This document shows, piece after piece, positions 20,766-31,992 of a stretch of 64,000 nucleotides of DNA (position 1 is its first letter; each line of letters starts with the position of its first letter). The position numbers and the translations under genes were made by a program. The notes under the pieces are model-generated. The model saw only the letters and a list, made by a program, of their open reading frames with translations, was not told the origin of the DNA and did no database searches. Source of the DNA: Xylona heveae TC161 (Eukaryota; Ascomycota; Xylonomycetes; Xylonales; Xylonaceae); the NCBI RefSeq assembly GCF_001619985.1, contig NW_017264200.1, forward strand, positions 62,001 through 126,000. Direction: 5' to 3'.

Positions 20766-21621
20766 ATGGCAGACCAACAACAGAACAATGTTCTCTCAGC
20801 CGTATTTCCGGCTCCAGCGCCATTTTACAAGTATTTTACCCCCGCGAACCTAGCCCGGCTGGAGGAATACCGGCGAGCACACGAGACCAAACGCGCGTCA
20901 GACGAGACCTCCGAAGCTCTGACTACGAGCGATCAGCACGTCGATATCGCAGATCTTTCTCCAGAGCTTCGATTTCTTATCCCACCCGAGCCTCCAGCCG
21001 ACGGTGTCTATCGGAGCTTTGGAGACATATATAATGTAAGCAGTTCTCTGCTCTTTGACGGGGCGTTTTATTTGCTAATACCTTCGCCCAAATCAGATCA
21101 ATGACATACTTCCATCGCTCAGCGACCAAGGCATCGAGCAATTATATCCATCGCACTCGTCTCAGCAACCGCAGTCTCCTCAAGACTCCACTACCCATTC
21201 GGCTTGGACATTTGATCACACATTCTACTTGCGAAAACTCGCGAAATCGCTCTTGCTCAACTTTTTAGAGCTTGTGGGAACGCTCTCTATCGCGCCGGAC
21301 CAATATGGACGCAAAATCGAGGATTTGCGGACACTCTTCATCAATTCTCATCATCTCATCAATGAGTACAGGCCTCATCAGGCGAGAGAGAGCTTAATCA
21401 CAATGATGGAAGAACAGCTAGAAAGCAGCAAGAAAGAGACAGAGGGAGTACGAAAGATGAAGGAGAAGGTGGAAGAAGTCCTGCGGCAACTGGCATCAGG
21501 AGAGTTGGATCTGGCAGACACTGCAGCTCCTAGCGATCAGAAGGAAGGAGAAAGATCGAAGGCAGATCTCGATGAGCAAAGAAATATATGGGCTGCCTTG
21601 GAGGTTGAACCAGGCCCCTGA
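20766..21621 (+). CDS. med7: Mediator complex subunit 7
   Basis: Two exons, 20766-21035 and 21097-21621, give 264 residues. The intron has a GTAAGC donor and a CTAAT branch site, phase 0. The start is the ATG at 20766 (MADQQQNNVL); an in-frame codon upstream is TTG. The Med7 hallmark is the Pro-rich N-terminal motif FPAPAPFYKYFTPANLARL. The elements LRFLIPPEPPADG..RSFGDIYN and LRKLAKSLLLNFLELVGTLSIAPDQY follow, and then a C-terminal coiled coil that pairs with Med21. Mediator bridges transcription activators and RNA polymerase II in the nucleus; Med7 is an essential middle-module subunit. The final 40 residues are an acidic, low-complexity extension. Confidence 0.95.
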
Positions 21622-22449
21622 ATAAGCCACCCTGCAACGAGCCATTTTACTTGCATCTATGGAACACACTGCCGCGTTGTGTTAGGACCTGTGGTTACTC
21701 TTGCGGACAGTCAAGAATTCATCCTGTCGCCTTATCCCACACCGAATAAATTATGGCGTGTATGGAGTGTGACAGGGGCTTTAAAGCTTATCTTCATGCT
21801 CAGGAGCTGCAACTCTCCGCTGCCATCCCGCGAAGGGGAAACCCTCCACACGTCAAGTCATATGCATTCAGCTATTCATGCCTAGCATCTGAGGATGCTC
21901 AAACAACGGCATCCAATGGCATCCAATGCAGCGCGTCAAGAAGTGCCTTTCTTCAAGATATTGTTCATCAGACTATGCATTAAGCATTAAATAGAGATTT
22001 GATCTGCGGATCATCAATTAGTCTATGTCTCTCATATATACCTAGAGAACTCGCGCATTAGATAAAGTAGCTGTCACAGCGGCACACGCCAATCTACAAT
22101 AGCAACAGTCAACATTACGATCTTCTGGATCTTGTGAGAACAATGAACTTTAATGCGTATATTGTTCCAACATAGTTGTGAGTCCAGCATATGAGCCTTG
22201 ATTGCTGGGAACGTTCAGTACAAACAAAGCTTGTTCCGTACTTATCATTCATATTTCATATCGCTACGAATAAAACTCCCAGAAATATTAACCCCTCCAA
22301 AAAATCACACTGTACAAAACAATTATCAAATTAATAAGAGTTGTTTCAGTAAGCATGCTAAACATTCAACATTCTCGGAAATAATGAACAAAATTAAAAG
22401 AAAAAAATAAAAATAAAAATTATTGCTAGGAAAAGTAAGCAAAAAAGAT
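21622..22449. other. Intergenic region between med7 and tRNA-Pro
   Basis: 828 nt, AT-rich toward the tRNA gene. Because the tRNA is on the minus strand, its pol III terminator should lie just below 22450; T-rich runs on that strand are present near 22400-22445. No protein gene seen. Confidence 0.5.
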
Positions 22450-22544
22450 GGGCTCAATCGGGGATCGAACCCGAGACCTGTCACATTTAAGTTATGCCGA
22501 AGCTTATACCCAAAGCGACAATCATACCACTAGACCATTGAGCC
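22450..22544 (-). tRNA. tRNA-Pro (anticodon UGG), intron-containing
   Basis: The minus strand folds as a complete cloverleaf. The 7-bp acceptor stem is GGCTCAA/TTGAGCC with discriminator C, as in eukaryotic tRNA-Pro. The D arm is GTCTAGTGGTATGAT. The anticodon stem is GTCGC/GTGAC, with loop TTTGGG-T giving anticodon TGG. The T arm is TCGGG-TTCGATC-CCCGA. A 23-nt intron (22508-22486) sits one base 3' of the anticodon, the canonical position. The internal A and B boxes are intact, so the gene should be functional. UGG reads CCA and, by wobble, other Pro codons. Confidence 0.96.
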
Positions 22545-22919
22545 GAGCTGATCTGATTACCTGATCATCTGTTAGTGTAGTGAATAAAATACAATATATA
22601 CCTAGCAATTTTTAGATGGAATAGCATGCCGTACGTCTTACATTTCGGCTTTTTGGAGCCTACTCTTTCAACTGCGGCTTGTCAGCTGCTCGAAGCTGGA
22701 CAGACACAACATTATTCACCCTGTTTCACGTTAATCTTAAATGCATATAGCGTCCCGACTTTGCGATAATAGTCTCATGGCGACGTTGAGGCATCTGTCA
22801 TAACTTTCGACAAATCCTCCACTACGCGAATCGGTCCGTATCTGACAAACAGATTCACATTGCTTGCAATTCTGAAGGTCCATGTGATATTTGGAGCGAA
22901 AGCTCCGTAAATATCCAAG
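22545..22919. promoter_or_regulatory. Intergenic region between tRNA-Pro and saf4
   Basis: 375 nt upstream of both the tRNA (which has internal promoters) and saf4. No gene seen; presumed saf4 promoter. Confidence 0.45.
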
Positions 22920-24223
22920 ATGCAGGGCTTTGGTAAGTCTACTTCTACCGCTCTGTCTCATCAACATCTTGCTAACTTGCAATAGGCATGGGACGGTAAT
23001 GATGCCTTTCAAAATAATCAAATCTCACGACGAACCCGCTGACAGAGTACATAAGCTATGTCCCTCCAGAACATGAAGGAACGACATCTGCGAACAAGCT
23101 CGCTGGAAAGTATGTCTCTTTAGAGCACCGTAAATACTACTATATACTCGAGCCACAACCTCGCTGACACAACTCCCGTAGACATGCGCTTGGAGCTCGG
23201 GCACGCAAGGCCGGCCAGGGCGTCCTGGTCGTACGTTTCGAAATGCCGTTCGCTATATGGTGCAACCACTGCCCGAAACCGACAATTATTGGCCAAGGCG
23301 TACGGTTCAATGCGGAGAAGAAGAAAATAGGAGCCTACTACTCAACGCCGATCTATAGTTTCCGCATGAAACACACTGCTTGCGGAGGATGGATAGAGAT
23401 ACAAACGGACCCGAAAAACACAGCATACGTTGTCACCGAAGGCGCCAAGAAGAGGGATACAGGCGAGGATAAAGTCAAAGAAGGCGACTTCGTGATACAA
23501 ACGCCCGAGGAGCGCGAGCAGATGCGCAACGACGCATTTGCGGCATTAGAAGGGAAAGTTGAGGACCGGCGACGGTTTGTCAGCGACAGTCATCGGATAG
23601 AGGAACTCAAGCGTGCTAGTGATAAAGACTGGGAAGATCCCTATGAGAAAAGCAGGAAGCTCCGGCGCACATTTCGTGTGGATCGGAAGCTCCGAGAAAA
23701 GCAAGCGCTGGCTGATGAGGACCTCCGTGATCGTTTGAGTCTGGGCATAGATCTGCTTGAGGAATCTGAAGGAGACCGTCGTCGTGCGGGATTAATTGAT
23801 TTTGGCGTTTCCGAAGCGGATACATCGTCCATTACGAAAGCTACGGCTCGGCCACTGTTCGCGTCTGATAATTCGCAATCCGACATTCAAGTAGCACCGA
23901 AGGGGTCATCTAAGAAAAAACGGAAAGTCGCAAAGGAAGTCGAAATACGAGACAAACTTTATAAAGAACTCAGCAGCAACACAAGGGCTGCTATAGATCC
24001 GTTTTTGAACAGCGAGCGGGACTGGGGCCCTTCGCCAACAGATCGATTTGTTATTTCAGGACTTAAACGCAAAAGGACAGAAGGATCTCCTTCTACGCAA
24101 GATCGTAGCTCTACAACAGAAGAAGAACTAGCTGGTTTCAAGACGCCAGCTGAAGACGAGTCTACTGTGGCTAATTCGGGGCCATCTGCCATTGCGCTGG
24201 TGGATTATGAATCTGATGACTGA
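22920..24223 (+). CDS. saf4: CWC16-family splicing factor, Saf4/CCDC130 type
   Basis: Four exons: 22920-22932, 22986-22995, 23056-23109 and 23182-24223, giving 372 residues. The first two coding exons are only 13 and 10 nt. They are needed to build the family N terminus MQGFGMGRYVPPEHEGTTS, which is broken in any unspliced reading. The zinc-binding core follows: ARKAGQGVLVVRFEMPFAIWC with CxxC (WCNHCPKP), then GVRFNAEKKKIGAYYSTPIYSFRMKH and a second Cys in CGGWIEIQTDPKNTAYVV. CWC16 proteins load onto the spliceosome around the first catalytic step (Yju2) or act on intron retention and splicing fidelity (Saf4/CCDC130). The GARARK and GVRFNAEKKKIG features favour the Saf4 branch. The C-terminal half is charged, with a basic NLS-like KKKRKVAKE near residue 270. 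It is convergent with sup35. Confidence 0.93.
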
Positions 24224-24560
24224 ATGACATACATGATACAAATGATACCTAGCATGAATATACATTTTCAAAGTCGCCTACCAGCACCGTTCCAGTTGCT
24301 TAGTTTGAACATCACACATGTAATGAATAGACCAGCAATAACGATAGCATCATATGCGGTTGCTTGGACTTGATATGCACCATATTTTGACATTCAGCAA
24401 TAATGTAACCAAAAGGAGCAAGATGATCTAATTTTTGCACGTCTTTATTCAACATCGAACAGTCTCAAATGCAATGCACCATAAACAATCAGTTATCGTC
24501 CAAATATTGCCTGGCATCTTTTCTAGCAATCCAGACTCTCCGCGAACGATTCAAAGACAT
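24224..24560. other. Intergenic region between convergent saf4 and sup35
   Basis: 337 nt between two stop codons facing each other. It presumably contains both 3' UTRs. No gene seen. Confidence 0.5.
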
Positions 24561-26816
24561 TTAGTTGGTAATGAGCTTGGTAATCTTTCCAATAGCGATG
24601 GTTTGACCCTTTTCGAGAAAAGTCAGCACGGGCAATCCAGACGATTCAAAGGCATTTGATTTCATGTGTCGCTTACCTGGTCTCTGAGGGTGAAACGTCC
24701 CAGCTGAGCATAGTCCTCGAATCTCTCAACGCACACGGCACCAGCAGCTCCCGTCACCTCCAGGCGAGCGATGATGCTCATTCCCCTCGAGGCAAAGGAC
24801 GGAGGCTTCTTGCTCTTCCTACCGGTACCCTTCTCAAGCTTGTGCAGCAGAGCCGCAAAAGTAACTTCTTCGATGGCAGAGTGCACGTGCAGAACGCAGT
24901 TGTAACCAGCAGTCAAGATACTCTTGAGATCGAGGAGAACAATCTGGGCCTCAAATGCCGAGACGCAGTGGACAGGGCGTCTTGGCGAGCAAAGAACGAA
25001 ACCAGGAAGGATGTCTTCCTCTTCAATTCCCCGCAACTTGATACGGACCTGGTCACCACAAGTGGCAGCAGGGATTTCATCTTCAGATTCTCCATACAGG
25101 CCCGAGATATCGACCTTGTCTCGGTTAGGCATCAAAAGGTAGGTCATTCCCTTCTTGATGACACCAGACTCGATCTTTCCTTCAATCCAAGTTCCCATGT
25201 CACGGTACTTGGCACTGACGGGCATCATGAATGGCGCCTTGATCTTGCGTTCAAGCGTCTGCATCGAATCAAGGTAGTCCAAGAGCGAAGGGCCGTCATA
25301 CCAGGGGCAGACGTCAGAGGGCACGCGGTCCTTGATGCCAACGCAGGTCTGAGCGGAGACGGGCATGATCATGACATCTTCACGAGTGATTAGCATGAGG
25401 ACACATGGTGGCGGGGAAATAAGACTTACCAGCCTTGATGTTGTAGCCAACAGACTTCAAGAATTGGGCCAGTTTGGTAGTGCACTCATCGTACCGCTCT
25501 TTGCTCCACTGGACGGTTGGGTCATCCATCTTGTTCACAACAACGACAAGCTTGTTGACACCCTGAGTCTTGGCCAAGACAGCGTGCTCTCTGGTCTGTC
25601 CACCCTTTTCGAAACCAGTTTCATATTCACCCTTACGGGCAGAAATGACTAGGATACCGACATCGGCCTGAGAAGCGCCGCCAATCATGTTCGGCACATA
25701 TGTCTTGTGACCAGGAGCATCCAGAATAGAATATCTGCGCTTCTCAGTCTCGAAAAAGCCTCGGCCGACTTCGACAGTTTTACCCTTGGCTCGCTCTTCC
25801 TTGGTCAGGTCGAGAGCCCACGAGAGGTACCAGGTCTCTCGACCAGCCTCCTTGGCCTCGCGCTTGTACTTGTCCATTGTCCGTTCGTCGACCATGCCGG
25901 TTGCGTACAAGATACTACCACCAAGAGTGGACTTTCCGGCGTCGACGTGACCAATGAAGATGATGTTGACGTGTTCCTTGCCGTAAATCTCGGCCAGGGT
26001 CTCCTCGTCGACATCTGCGGCCTGTTCCTTGGCAACCGCATCCGCTTCGCGCTCTGCTTGCCTGCGCTCTGCCCTAGAAGATCTGCCGGCATTTGAGGGA
26101 GTAGGCGACGTTCTACCGCTAGTGGCGGGCGCTTCTTCAGTCTTTTCAATGGCCTTGGCAGCAGCAACCTTGGCGCCAGCCTCCGGCGGGGCGGTTGCGG
26201 CAGCAGCGGCAGTTGGGGGAGCTGCAGATGGTGTCTTAGCCGGGGCGGGAGAGGGAGTTGAACCGATGGATAGGACCTTGGGCTTTGGAGCCGCAGATTC
26301 GCCACCAATTGACAACACCTTGGCCTTGGGAGCGGGAGCACCGGTAGATGCGGCAGGCTTCGCCGGAGCTGTCTGACCATCGGGTTGCGGCGATGCGGTT
26401 TCAGGGCGCTTTGCAATCACGGGTGTCTGCCGTTGCTGGGGCTGCTGAGTCTGAGTCTGAGGCTGGTAAGCCTGTTGTTGTTGTTGTTGTCCTCCGTAGG
26501 CGCCTTGTCCGTAGCCACCTTGATAACCCTGACCGTAGTATTGACCGTAACCTTGACCTTGGCCTTGACCATATTGAGGGTATGCGCCGTAGCCCTGGCC
26601 GTAGTATTGCGCATATGCGGCAGGGTCGAAGTTACCGTAGGCCTGGTACGACTGTCCAGGGGTGAAGGAGGCAGCGCCAGGCTGGAATGAGTTCACGCTG
26701 GGACGAAATCCGCCGCCTTGATTGTTGTTGTTCAGATTGAGGCTCTGCTGAGCCTGACGTGAGAGGTTGTCATCCTGAGCGGCAGGGTCGTCCTCCCATG
26801 AGTTGAGGTTTGACAT
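24561..26816 (-). CDS. sup35: Translation termination factor eRF3 (Sup35)
   Basis: Exons 26816-25430, 25377-24677 and 24608-24561 give 711 residues. Intron 1 (GTAAGT) joins NIKA-DVMIMPVSAQ. The second intron leaves a 48-nt last exon, GQTIAIGKITKLITN. The N domain (1-140) is Gln/Gly/Tyr/Asn-rich with YGQGYG/QYGQGQ repeats and a Q6 run, so it is prion-like. It includes FQPGAASFTP at residues 44-53, which fits a PAM2 poly(A)-binding-protein motif. The Ala/Pro/Lys-rich M region holds the hexapeptide KVLSIG twice. The GTPase domain begins near 280, with GHVDAGKST (G1), DAPGHK (G3) and NKMDD (G4). Domains 2 and 3 resemble eEF1A. eRF3 delivers eRF1 to stop codons and drives GTP-dependent peptide release in the cytosol. 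Confidence 0.97.
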
Positions 26817-27392
26817 GTTGAGAGCGGGGAAATGGCAGAACGAAAAAAGACAACGACTTCACAACTCGGAGGAAAAGAAGGCTGGAATAATTGCGATGAA
26901 ACAGCCAAGAATTTTCCCTTGGTCCAGCCTTTATGTGGCCTTAAATCGAAATGAGGGAAAAGAGAGAGAGAAAGAGGACCACGATGACGTTGCGCTAAGA
27001 CCCTCTTGGAGAAATTGTGGTTCTTTTTGAGGATTTAAATTTTGAGGATTTGACGTGGGGCAGAGTCACTTGCGGTTTCCCTTTGAGGCAACATGGAAGT
27101 TTCCGTTAAGGCGGCCAGGTCCAAATCGGAACATCCACCAATCACATTTGAGATTCTTTCAACTTTCCCTTGCTGCCTGGAACTGACGTTGTTACCCGCT
27201 ATCGATATGGCTGGGCGTCACATATATTTGTTTTGGGCTGCAACTACCTACTTCGCTGATGATGAAGGACATCAGTCACCATCGCGTCCTTTTGATTGAA
27301 ACTTCTCAGATAGTGATCTCCGCATCTCTGTAATCATTCTTGCATTAAATTTTCGTGTCCTTGAAAAAGTACACGTGAACTCCCCAGACAAG
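26817..27392. promoter_or_regulatory. Bidirectional promoter region, sup35 / yrb30
   Basis: 576 nt between divergent starts. A canonical CCAAT-type motif, CCAATCA, lies at 27138-27144 on the plus strand. The open frames inside are short and domain-free. Confidence 0.5.
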
Positions 27393-29966
27393 ATGGATAT
27401 CTTTCTGGGGAAGGTGAGCGCCCCTCCAACTTAATATATATATGGACGAGCAAGTCGGGCTGACTATGTGACTATAGATTACGCAGCAAGCGATGAACTA
27501 TGCCATACGGTTGGTTATTTAATGCGTTTTGCCATTTTTGATTACATTTGCTGATTTTCTGAAGCTCTGGCATTACCATAACTAGTACCTATGCCATAAG
27601 ACAGTGCTCCAGATTGCTGAGGGTGAGTCACACACGACCATATTATTACCGTTTTCAGAACATGATTCATTAACCTTCATCTTTAGAACGTCAAAGGCAA
27701 TGAACGTGAGGAATTGGGCGCTTTACAAGACCGTCTTGAAAGCAAGATCAGGGTATGTACTTTAATCTTTAATATCATAGTCCTTTTACGGCAATTTGAT
27801 AGTACCCCTCAAAGTTCCGAAACCGGTGTTCCGATTCTAACGCATTATGAAAATTTAGATAATATCTCCGGCGATTGATATGATAGAATTGATGTAACTG
27901 AACTCAGCTCCTATTTGCTAGGAAATTGCTAAAGCTTTTGCAGCGCAGCACGTGGTAACACGTCATTGGAGTCAGCAGTCTCCCTGACAAAAGCTCTCCG
28001 ATGGGATATTCAAAATCTTGGTTTGAGACTGGCAAATGCTGCTGCTGCCGAAGAGCGAGCACGGCGTGGAAGCAGATCTGCATCTCGAGCCCAGAATGAA
28101 CTTGAGGTGCAACTCATCATTCGAGATATTCGCAAACTCCTCAACAGGATCGAAGATGCAGTACCACTTATCAATCTGGCCATAACAACTTCTGGAGCCA
28201 GCTTATCGACCAGCCTTCCTTCGACAATCTCACCATCACGTTTACTGCAAGCGAGTACATTTCTGACCGCCGGGGATACGCAATATGCCATGTCATCAGC
28301 GAGGGCTTCGCAAATCGGCCCTGCATTCACATTATCCATGTACATGCTCTTTTCAGGCCATACATACAGACCACTGGACGAAGAAGGGATCCGGGAGACT
28401 ACTTGGAAAGAAGTCATACACAAAGCCCGCGTAAAGCTCCTGCGTGTCCCATTAAATGCAACCCAAGATCTGCCTTCGACAGCCTCCAACGACACCGATC
28501 AATATCAAAACCGGGAGGGTGGCAATGCATCGGCTTCCCACATTGCTGGCGATGCCAGAGCCGATGAGTTCGCGTATCAACTCCTGATCATTGAAGATCT
28601 CGATGATGATCGGGTACATACTCTGGAGGATGACGACGCCCAACCTGGGCCGTATGAAGATGTTCGTTTGGCTGGGATCAGGGAAGTTGTGCCTATCCAC
28701 GAAATATCAAAAATCTTCTACGCAGACACCGGCAAGATTCTCAATATTGGCTCGGACGAGGAATCCAACAATCCGATTTTGTTGCTGAAGAGAGACATAC
28801 ACGCCGTCCCGCCGCGTCGCATGATGGAGCGAGTAGCTGTCGAAACTGATTGGAGGGATGATTATTCCGAACCAGACACGGCTGAGGGAGAAGAGAAATA
28901 TTCCTCCTTCGGAGACCCAGAACAGTCAGAACTGGATGCTCAACTTTTGAGAGAGGAAGAGGAAGCTTCCGCGCCTCCTCATGATGACCAAGAAGAATAC
29001 CCACATCTGAAGCCCGACCCATGGCGTCTACCCGCGAACCTCGATCCAGAGTGGATTGCTTTTGAAGTATACAGCGAAGCCACGGATTCGGACACAGAAT
29101 CTGAGCCTCCTGCATCTGACACCAACCAACCCGCTTCCCCTCGACCGTCTCGCCAATCGCGAGAACAGTCACTCGATCCTTCGCTCACGTCCGCTCTTTC
29201 TGCGCTTCAACTAGGCGTCAGTAGCCCGCCTCCTGCAACCCCAACAGGCACGAATAAAAGCGAGTTGATCCCCACCCCTCATTCAGCTTCACCCTCGCGC
29301 ACCACTCTCCCTCCTCCCCGCACCCCGCCACAAACGAATCGTAGCCCGCTACCACCTATCCGGACCTCGCTTTCGCTGCTTGAAACTCTGATCCGCTTGA
29401 CCTCATTGCAACAATTCCAACAGACATCTCACCTGGCCATCAACGACGAGCTTCTCAATTTCTTCCTTCAAGAATCTTCCACGACTGGCGCAGGGAGCGA
29501 CACCGATGCTCGGCGGCGAGCACGCCAGGACGCTCGCCGAAGGGTGGGCTTCGATCCTTACGATGAAAGTCCAGTGAAGCGGCGCGGAGAAGACTACCAA
29601 GCGCACCCTGCTCATTATAGTCGTGGAAATACACCATATGACGATGGAGAATGGGAGGGACAATACTCACAATACGTCCAAGAGTCCTTGCCACAGACTC
29701 CACCACCCCTTTTTCTCCAGCAGCGTCGGCATTCGTCGAGGTCCACTACTCCAGAACGTTACGGTGGTAGCGGTGGTGGCGGTGCTCTCCCAAGCTATTC
29801 CCGGTACATACCTCCTCCGTCGTCCTCCTCTCCAGCCGACAGGGCCAAAGGGCGCCAGGCAGCTCTGCGACGAGATACCCGTCACATCGTTAAGCAGAGT
29901 AGCCCTCTCGGACGACATTCCCCTGAATCAAGTCCTACTCGTCTACCGACTTCAGAAGAGCCATAG
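27393..29966 (+). CDS. RanGTP-binding protein, Yrb30-like
   Basis: Six exons: 27393-27413, 27478-27509, 27565-27622, 27687-27752, 27859-27893 and 27944-29966, giving 744 residues. Five small leading exons encode MDIFLGKITQQAMNYAIR-SGITITSTYAIRQCSRLLR-NVKGNEREELG-IISPAIDMIELIAARGNTS, a block that reads continuously only after splicing. It is followed by SAVSLTKALRWDIQNLG, helices rich in Arg/Glu and the conserved GPTFTLS-like segment (PAFTLSMYMLFSGH). REVVPIHEISKIFYADTGKILNIGSDEE and LLLKRDIHAVPPRRMMERV come next. This matches the fungal RanGTP-binding family defined by yeast Yrb30, which binds RanGTP and blocks RanGAP-stimulated hydrolysis in nuclear export. The last 300 residues are disordered, Ser/Pro-rich. 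I am confident of the family but not of strict orthology. Confidence 0.85.
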
Positions 29967-30546
29967 TACCTGCTTGTCTATGTTAAGCGACCTGCGTAAT
30001 TTTCAGGAATTGGCACAAAGATTTTCTAGGAATACCCTCGCAGCGCCACTTGGCTTTACCTTGTTATTTTCGCATTAGAAGTTGCATATCAACGGCGTTT
30101 TATACCAGTGTTTGAGAAAACGCAATTATTTACTTTGGACAGCGTGCTGGTCTGCTTTGCCCAAATTTGTCTACAGTATTTAGTTTGTTCCACGGATGCA
30201 CATAGTGCCTCCACAGTATGCCCACTTGTATAGTAGCTCATCTCACATGCTCGCGGGGGTCTCAATACGCAAATCGTCAAAGCAGAGAGAAGAATAGAAA
30301 TAAGTAGATTATTAAGTCAACATGATCCTGACCAAAGAAACGCCGTCGCGTCAAAGTGTCCGTGTGACGCAAGCTTGAATAGGTAGGTAGATAAAAAGCA
30401 AAAAGAGAAATCCCAGCTATGACCCAAGAGGCTTTAAAAAAAGCATTGCCAAATCCAACGCCAAAGTATTTGAATGACTGGCGCATGAAAAACCCGTACG
30501 GAGAAACAAGTGATATGATACTTTGCAGCTACAACCTCTGAGCACT
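29967..30546. other. Intergenic region between convergent genes
   Basis: 580 nt between the stops of the Yrb30-like gene and the BSD-domain gene. Probably two 3' UTRs. No gene seen. Confidence 0.5.
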
Positions 30547-31992
30547 TTACTCCCAGTCCTCCTCGTCACTCTCTTCATTGACAGTCTCCCTTCGGTCCTC
30601 CTTGGGGCTGCCCGGAGTTCGGCTCGTGGCACCGCTGACAACGTCGTAGCTCGCGTCGCTGTCGGCTTGCGAGTGTCCGTCATTCGATCGTCGGGGTCCA
30701 GCGACAGGCTTGAGGGTGTCTTTTGGTTCGGCAGCTGTGGCTGCAGTGGGAGCCTGCGATGCTGCAGGAGCTCCAGTCGACGCAGACTGGCTGCTTGCCT
30801 GATGAGGGGTTGTAGCATCCTCTTCCTCAGAGTCCTCGTCCCAGGGGACTTCTTCCTCGTCATCGGGCTCAGCGGCTGTGGTTGCACAGATGATTAGCAA
30901 ATGAATTCACTGGTATTCCGGCAGCGACTGCACTATAAAACGACGTATAATGTTTAAAAAAGTAAACTCACCTCGAAGAAGCTCCTTTCGACGCTTTTCT
31001 TCCGTTTCAACTACGTGCCGCAAAAAGTAATATCTCGTCCAAAATTCGGCATATTCAACCTTCTCCGGAACAAGCTTCTCCATAGCGCGGCGAAGTTCAG
31101 GATACTTCTCGAGGTCAGTCGAGATTTCAGCCGTCTTCTTTTCCACGTCAAAGTCCTTCTTCCAAGGAGCATATTCCGCGCTTGACGGATCTCGCAAGAA
31201 GCTGTCAAGCGACGAGTGAACGACATGTAACTGGGCATCGAAGCGGGTAGTATGGATAACTCGCTTTCCCTCGGGATCTCTGCTTTCAAAAAGCACTTGG
31301 CTCTCGCCAGTTTCATTGCCCTGAGCATCTTCTGATGGCGCAGCGATCGACACCGCATCGCGGAAGAAGTTGCGGATGTTGACACCAAATTTCAGCAGAG
31401 CCTCGTCTGCAGCATCCTCGGCCTTTTCAATCTCTCGAAGCCCCTTTGCAGCTTCGCTTTTGAAGCGGCTGAGCATGCTCTCGGACTGAGACATTATATC
31501 TCCACTGGAGCCAGCCTGTGGTGTCGTAGACCCGTCTGTCCCCGCTTGAGCCGAGGATGATGATGAAGGGCCTTCAGTATCCTGACCGAGAGAGTTAAGA
31601 GAGAGTGACCGCGTGCGATTTATTAAGCTCGAGCGAAGATCTGTGAAGCCCTTGGATGCTTGCTCACTAGCAGCATTGTATTCCTGCTTCGCGCCTTCGA
31701 GATACGTTTCACCCTAATGGTTTCAGAGAATTATGATTAGCCTCAAGCGATGCTCTGGGAAAATTGAGCTACTGGGCTTTACTTGGGGAATGGTTCTTAC
31801 CTGTTTCCTGACATTTCCCCAAATTCCACCGAGACGAGTACCCCAAGGACTTGCGGAGAAGGCCTTGTAAGCTTCCTGAAACTCGGTATTGAGACTACCT
31901 TGTTCTGGCTTCTTCTCGTTCTGGCTCCGCTCGAGAGCAGCTTCATCGGGAATCAGGGCCTCCTCTAGGATATGATCGTAGGCGATATCCAT
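30547..31992 (-). CDS. BSD-domain protein (Dos2-like)
   Basis: Exons 31992-31801, 31713-30972 and 30875-30547 give 420 residues. Introns have GTAAGA and GTGAGT donors and in-frame joins (phases 0 and 1). The start is the ATG at 31992 ([17 protein letters not shown]); a longer frame begins at TTG. The N-terminal segment [19 protein letters not shown] and the helical stretch before the domain resemble the BSD/SYAP1-Dos2 group. The BSD domain lies near residues 240-300 with the conserved aromatic pattern [16 protein letters not shown] and [12 protein letters not shown]. The C-terminal third is acidic ([14 protein letters not shown] and a final EESDEEDWE). S. pombe Dos2 was linked to heterochromatin integrity and animal SYAP1 to signalling; the molecular role here is unknown. 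It is divergent from homoserine dehydrogenase. Confidence 0.85.
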
